NCBI RefSeq assembly: GCF_014191985.1 | Contig: NZ_JACHXI010000024.1 | Span: forward strand, 1 to 37,136 | From: Azomonas macrocytogenes | GTDB taxonomy: Bacteria > Pseudomonadota > Gammaproteobacteria > Pseudomonadales > Pseudomonadaceae | Length of the DNA: 37,136 nucleotides | Reading direction: 5' to 3' | Part shown: positions 35,601-37,136 of the stretch, one piece after another | Layout of the letters: each line of letters begins with the position of its first letter | How positions within the stretch are numbered: the stretch's first letter is position 1 | Made by a program: the position numbers and the translations under genes | The notes under the pieces: model-generated | Seen by the model: the letters and a program-made list of their open reading frames with translations, nothing else | What the model was told of the DNA's origin: nothing | The model's database searches: none

Positions 35601-35862
35601 AAGGCTTGATGATGGCTGGGGGACAAATGCAGCGGTAATCGAGGGAACCATGGAGCGTGTACGCCCGGTGTTGATGACCGCCCTTGTCGCCTCACTCGGC
35701 TTTGTGCCGATGGCCATCGCAACGGGTACGGGAGCAGAAGTCCAAAAGCCACTTGCAACGGTGGTTATCGGCGGTCTGGTTAGCGCAACTATTTTGACTC
35801 TATTCGTGCTGCCTGCGATTTGCAGCATGGTGCTAAGGCGCAGCGCGTCCACCAGCTCTTAA
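32656..35862 (+). CDS. cnrA: CnrA heavy-metal efflux RND pump
   Basis: The 1,068-aa inner-membrane RND transporter of the CzcA/CnrA family has the first helix followed by LLPIDVTPDITNKQVQINTV, and the HME signature DFGLIIDGAIIIVEN in TM4 with the proton-relay Asp residues. The stretch SSKEMIRPTVYGQMVIFLVF, followed by LTFQGVEGKMFSP, is near identical to Cupriavidus CnrA. The two large periplasmic loops and 12 helices are present. It exports Ni2+ and Co2+ (possibly Zn2+) from periplasm or cytoplasm, driven by protons, with CnrB and CnrC. The length agrees with CnrA (about 1,075 aa). Confidence 0.95.
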   Translation: MIGSILSGSVRLRWFVLFLTVMAAAIGAWQLNLLPIDVTPDITNKQVQINTVVPTLNPVEVEKRVTYPIEMALAGLNGVESTRSFSRNGFSQVTVIFDESADLYFMRQQVTERLIKARSSLPDGVEPQMGPVSTGLGEIFHYSVEYANPDGKNASRHDGQPGWQNDGSFLTGQGERFNDPISRLAYLRTVQDWIIRPQLRTTPGVADVDSLGGYVKEYVVEPNMAKLATYGISYADLAQALEDANLSVGAHYIRRSGESYLVRADARINSVEELRSAVITNRQGVPITAGQVANITVGGELRSGAASRNGYETVVGSALMLVGANSRTVAQAVGDKLKEIAGTLPVGIIVVPTLDRSQLVLATIQTVARNLFEGALLVVAILFLLLGNWRAAVIAALIIPLSLLMSAIGMNALGISGNLMSLGALDFGLIIDGAIIIVENALSRLATRQHREGRLLSLKERLEEVTESSKEMIRPTVYGQMVIFLVFLPCLTFQGVEGKMFSPMVITLMLALGSAFVLSLTFVPAMLAILLRGHIAEEEVPIIAKTKHYYGPLLQHAVVRPIPFIGAGLGVLLLAIVAFTVVGREFMPTLDEQNLNLSSVRIPSTSIDQSVAIDLPLERAVMTLPEVETVYSKAGTASLAADPMPPNASDNYIILKPKDQWPSGVTTKEQVIERIREKTAPLVGNNYDVTQPIEMRFNELIGGVRSDVAVKIYGDDLDELSASAQRIAAVLRKIPGASDVRVAQTGGFPTFDIVFDRAAIARHGLTLRQVSDTVSIALAGKVAGQIFEGDRRFDIVVRLPGEQRDNLDVLGALPVMLPAAAGQADASVPLRQLAQFRFTQGLNEVSRDNGKRRIYVEANVVDRDLGSFVTEARSRIATQVKLPAGSWIGWGGQFQNLQAATQRLAIIVPICFVLITGALYLAIGNAMLTATILTAVPLALAGGVLALALRGIPFSISAAVGFIAVSGVAVLNGLVLISAIRKRLDDGWGTNAAVIEGTMERVRPVLMTALVASLGFVPMAIATGTGAEVQKPLATVVIGGLVSATILTLFVLPAICSMVLRRSASTSS

Positions 35863-35909
35863 AGCGGTGCAATCACGGCTGTGCCCAACCAAACAAATGA
35901 GTTGATCGA

Positions 35910-36281
35910 ATGAATTGGAAGGAAGGGTTGCGCCAACCAGGTGTGCTGGCAGCCCTTGGTGCTGCTGTGCTGTTTGGCGCAGGAACACCGCTGGCGAAAC
36001 TATTGTTGGACAGTGTCAGTCCTTGGCTGCTGGCGGGGCTGCTCTACTTAGGTTCGGGGGTTGGGTTAATGCTCTACCGCCTCCTGAATCGCGCCCCAGC
36101 AGTTAGCCTGCCGTGTCAAGAAGTGCCATGGCTCGCCGGCGCGATTGGAGCCGGTGGCGTTGTTGGGCCGGTGTTATTGATGCTGGGGCTAACTGGCATG
36201 CCAGCCTCGGGCGCCTCACTGTTGCTCAACGCCGAGGGCGTGTTCACTGCCCTGCTAGTGTGGTGTTCCGCAAATAAATAG
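35910..36281 (+). pseudogene. EamA/DMT-family permease, truncated by an insertion
   Basis: The frame starts at ATG 35910 and reads MNWKEGLRQPGVLAALGAAV with four hydrophobic helices of the EamA repeat; ASGASLLLNAEGVFTALLVW is the usual end of helix four. At that point (about 36262) the protein continues as CSANK and stops. Intact members are about 290-300 aa with ten helices; fewer than half remain. The sequence after the break belongs to an IS630-type element. In related loci a small permease gene often ends cnr or ncc operons, so this may once have been part of the metal system. Confidence 0.75.
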
Positions 36282-36337
36282 AACTATGTAGGCGATGCGC
36301 TGTCTGACCGTGCGGATCAGGCATGAGAATGCACAGC

Positions 36338-36832
36338 ATGGCGAAGACGGGACGTCCTCCAGCAGGGTTGGTGATCACCGACGCAGAGCGCGCGGAGCTT
36401 GGCGCGCCGCAAGTGGCCCAGTGACGAGAAGCTGCGGTGCTGGCGCTTGCCAACGGTGAATCGAGCACGTCGATCGCCTCGCGCTTGGAGACGACGGCGC
36501 AGACGGTGAGCAAGTGGCGGCGTCGTTTCCAGTGCTATCGCTTGCTGGGGCTGAGCGGTGCGCCACGCTCGGGTCGCAAGCGCAGCCTGGTCGATGAGCA
36601 AGTCCAGGACATCGTGGATCGGGTGCGGCAGACGCAGCCGAAGAATGCGACGCACTGGAGCGTGCGCAGCATGAGTGCGGCGACCGGGGTATCGGCCACC
36701 ACGGTGCATCGCATCTGGCGTGCGTTCGGGCTCAAGCCGCATCTGCAGGACACGTTCAAGCTGTCGACCGATCCGCATTTCGTCGACAAGGTGCGCGACG
36801 TGGTCGGGCAGTATCTGAACCCTCCGGATACG
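36338..36832 (+). pseudogene. IS630-family transposase, 5' half, with internal stop
   Basis: The N-terminus MAKTGRPPAGLVITDAERAE leads to an in-frame TGA at 36422, with about ten residues missing against relatives. The frame then continues NGESSTSIASRLETTAQTVS (helix-turn-helix), ATHWSVRSMSAATGVSATTV, and FKLSTDPHFVDKVRDVVGQY, then LNPPD. There the similarity ends abruptly, before the catalytic DDE core. It sits inside the interrupted EamA gene and is fused to a second, oppositely oriented IS630 fragment. Confidence 0.7.
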
Positions 36833-36834
36833 AG

Positions 36835-37042
36835 GCCGACCTGCCCTGGGTTCGTCATTGAGTCCTTCCAGCCCCCACTGGACAAAGCGAAGACGCCATC
36901 GTGAAACTGTCTGAGCGGTAATGCCCAGTCGCCTGGCGATCGACGAGCCGGACTCGCCCTGAGCACAGGATAGGATGATCTCAGCCCTTAGCTGTGAGTC
37001 GGCCGGCCCTTTACGTCTGGCACGATGGTGGGTGAGTTCAGC
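36835..37042 (-). pseudogene. Second IS630-family transposase N-terminal fragment (opposite strand)
   Basis: On the minus strand the frame reads RARRKGPADSQLRAEIILSC, then GESGSSIARRLGITAQTVSR, then VQWGLEGLNDEPRAGRPRI, the helix-turn-helix start of a different IS630 transposase. It stops matching at the point where the plus-strand IS630 fragment also ends (about 36832). Its 5' side abuts the end of an IS3-family element at 37043. Confidence 0.6.
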
Positions 37043-37136
37043 TGAACCTGTCCCCTGAGAACGGACGCCAAGAAGCACGGGGTCAAGCGGCCTGCTTCAT
37101 CTTCCTGGCATAGTCGTTGGGCGACAGGTAGCCAAG
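37043..37136 (-). mobile_element. End of an IS3-family element (terminal repeat plus orfB tail)
   Basis: TGAACCTGTCCCCT begins at 37043 and fits an IS3-family terminal repeat. Inside it, the orfB C-terminus runs off the window. GTTCAGCTGAAC at 37036-37047 is a palindrome created at the insertion edge. Confidence 0.6.
37083..37136 (-). CDS. IS3-family transposase OrfB, C-terminal end (partial)
   Basis: The last 17 residues, LGYLSPNDYARKMKQAA and a stop, match the common tail of IS3-group integrase-like transposases (LGYLSPxDF/Y). The rest of the gene lies beyond the right edge. Only family can be given. Confidence 0.65.
   Translation of the reverse strand, partial: LGYLSPNDYARKMKQAA

Noticed and set aside
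36317..37078. A continuous 253-codon minus-strand frame
   Set aside because: Only the first 80 or so residues are IS630-like; the rest is the antisense of the other IS630 fragment. It is a chimera created by the fusion, not a gene.

Overview
The codon use, gene families and gene order suggest a gammaproteobacterium of the Pseudomonas group. The window looks like an accessory region, either a metal-resistance island or a segment of a large plasmid or integrative element. It carries two heavy-metal systems, two toxin-antitoxin pairs, several nuclease-like genes and at least six insertion-sequence remnants. No tRNA, rRNA, CRISPR array, replication gene or conjugation gene was found, so chromosome and plasmid cannot be told apart from sequence alone.

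Layout. 1-1600: the end of a LacI-family regulator, a perfect 14-bp palindrome that could be its operator, a 52-aa ORF and glucokinase. 1772-2504: a PLD-type nuclease gene broken by one frameshift. 2915-8736: an eight-gene arsenic operon (arsC-like, arsR, a second arsC with an internal deletion, ACR3 pump, arsH, a dual-specificity-type phosphatase, GAPDH, arsJ). Convergent to it is a TauE/SafE permease (8852-9655). 9862-15417: a secreted 1,851-aa Ig-like repeat protein. 15754-16439: a Phd/PIN toxin-antitoxin pair with a palindromic operator. 16440-17034: a decayed IS605-type element. 17114-18322: NhaA antiporter. 18525-19250: IS66 and IS1595 remnants. 19478-20647: membrane diguanylate cyclase. 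21024-21622: MazEF/ChpB-type pair. 21835-25989: two unrecognised genes, the second combining a nuclease-like domain with a TPR-like region. 26229-27361: broken IS1182-type element. 27482-28426: HNH endonuclease joined to an RsiV/DUF3298-like domain. 28852-35862: complete cnrYXH-cnrCBA nickel/cobalt system. 35910-37136: an EamA permease cut by an IS630 remnant, which is fused to a second IS630 remnant next to the end of an IS3-family element.

How the genes work together. The ars operon encodes three routes. Arsenate can be reduced (ArsC-like) and arsenite exported (ACR3). Arsenate can also be trapped by GAPDH as 1-arseno-3-phosphoglycerate and exported by ArsJ. ArsH can oxidise trivalent organoarsenicals. 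In the cnr system, CnrX senses periplasmic Ni/Co, CnrY is the membrane anti-sigma factor, CnrH is the ECF sigma factor, and CnrCBA forms the trans-envelope RND pump.

The best candidate for something new is 21835-25989: a 1,076-aa protein with a PD-(D/E)XK-like N-terminus, a helical TPR-like middle and an unrecognised C-terminal domain, preceded by a 235-aa orphan. Its architecture and neighbours suggest a defence function, but this is inference. Other oddities are the HNH-DUF3298 fusion, the apparent ATT/ATC start of cnrC, the deletion of the acid loop in the second arsC, and two short tandem repeats able to form G-quadruplexes on the minus strand.
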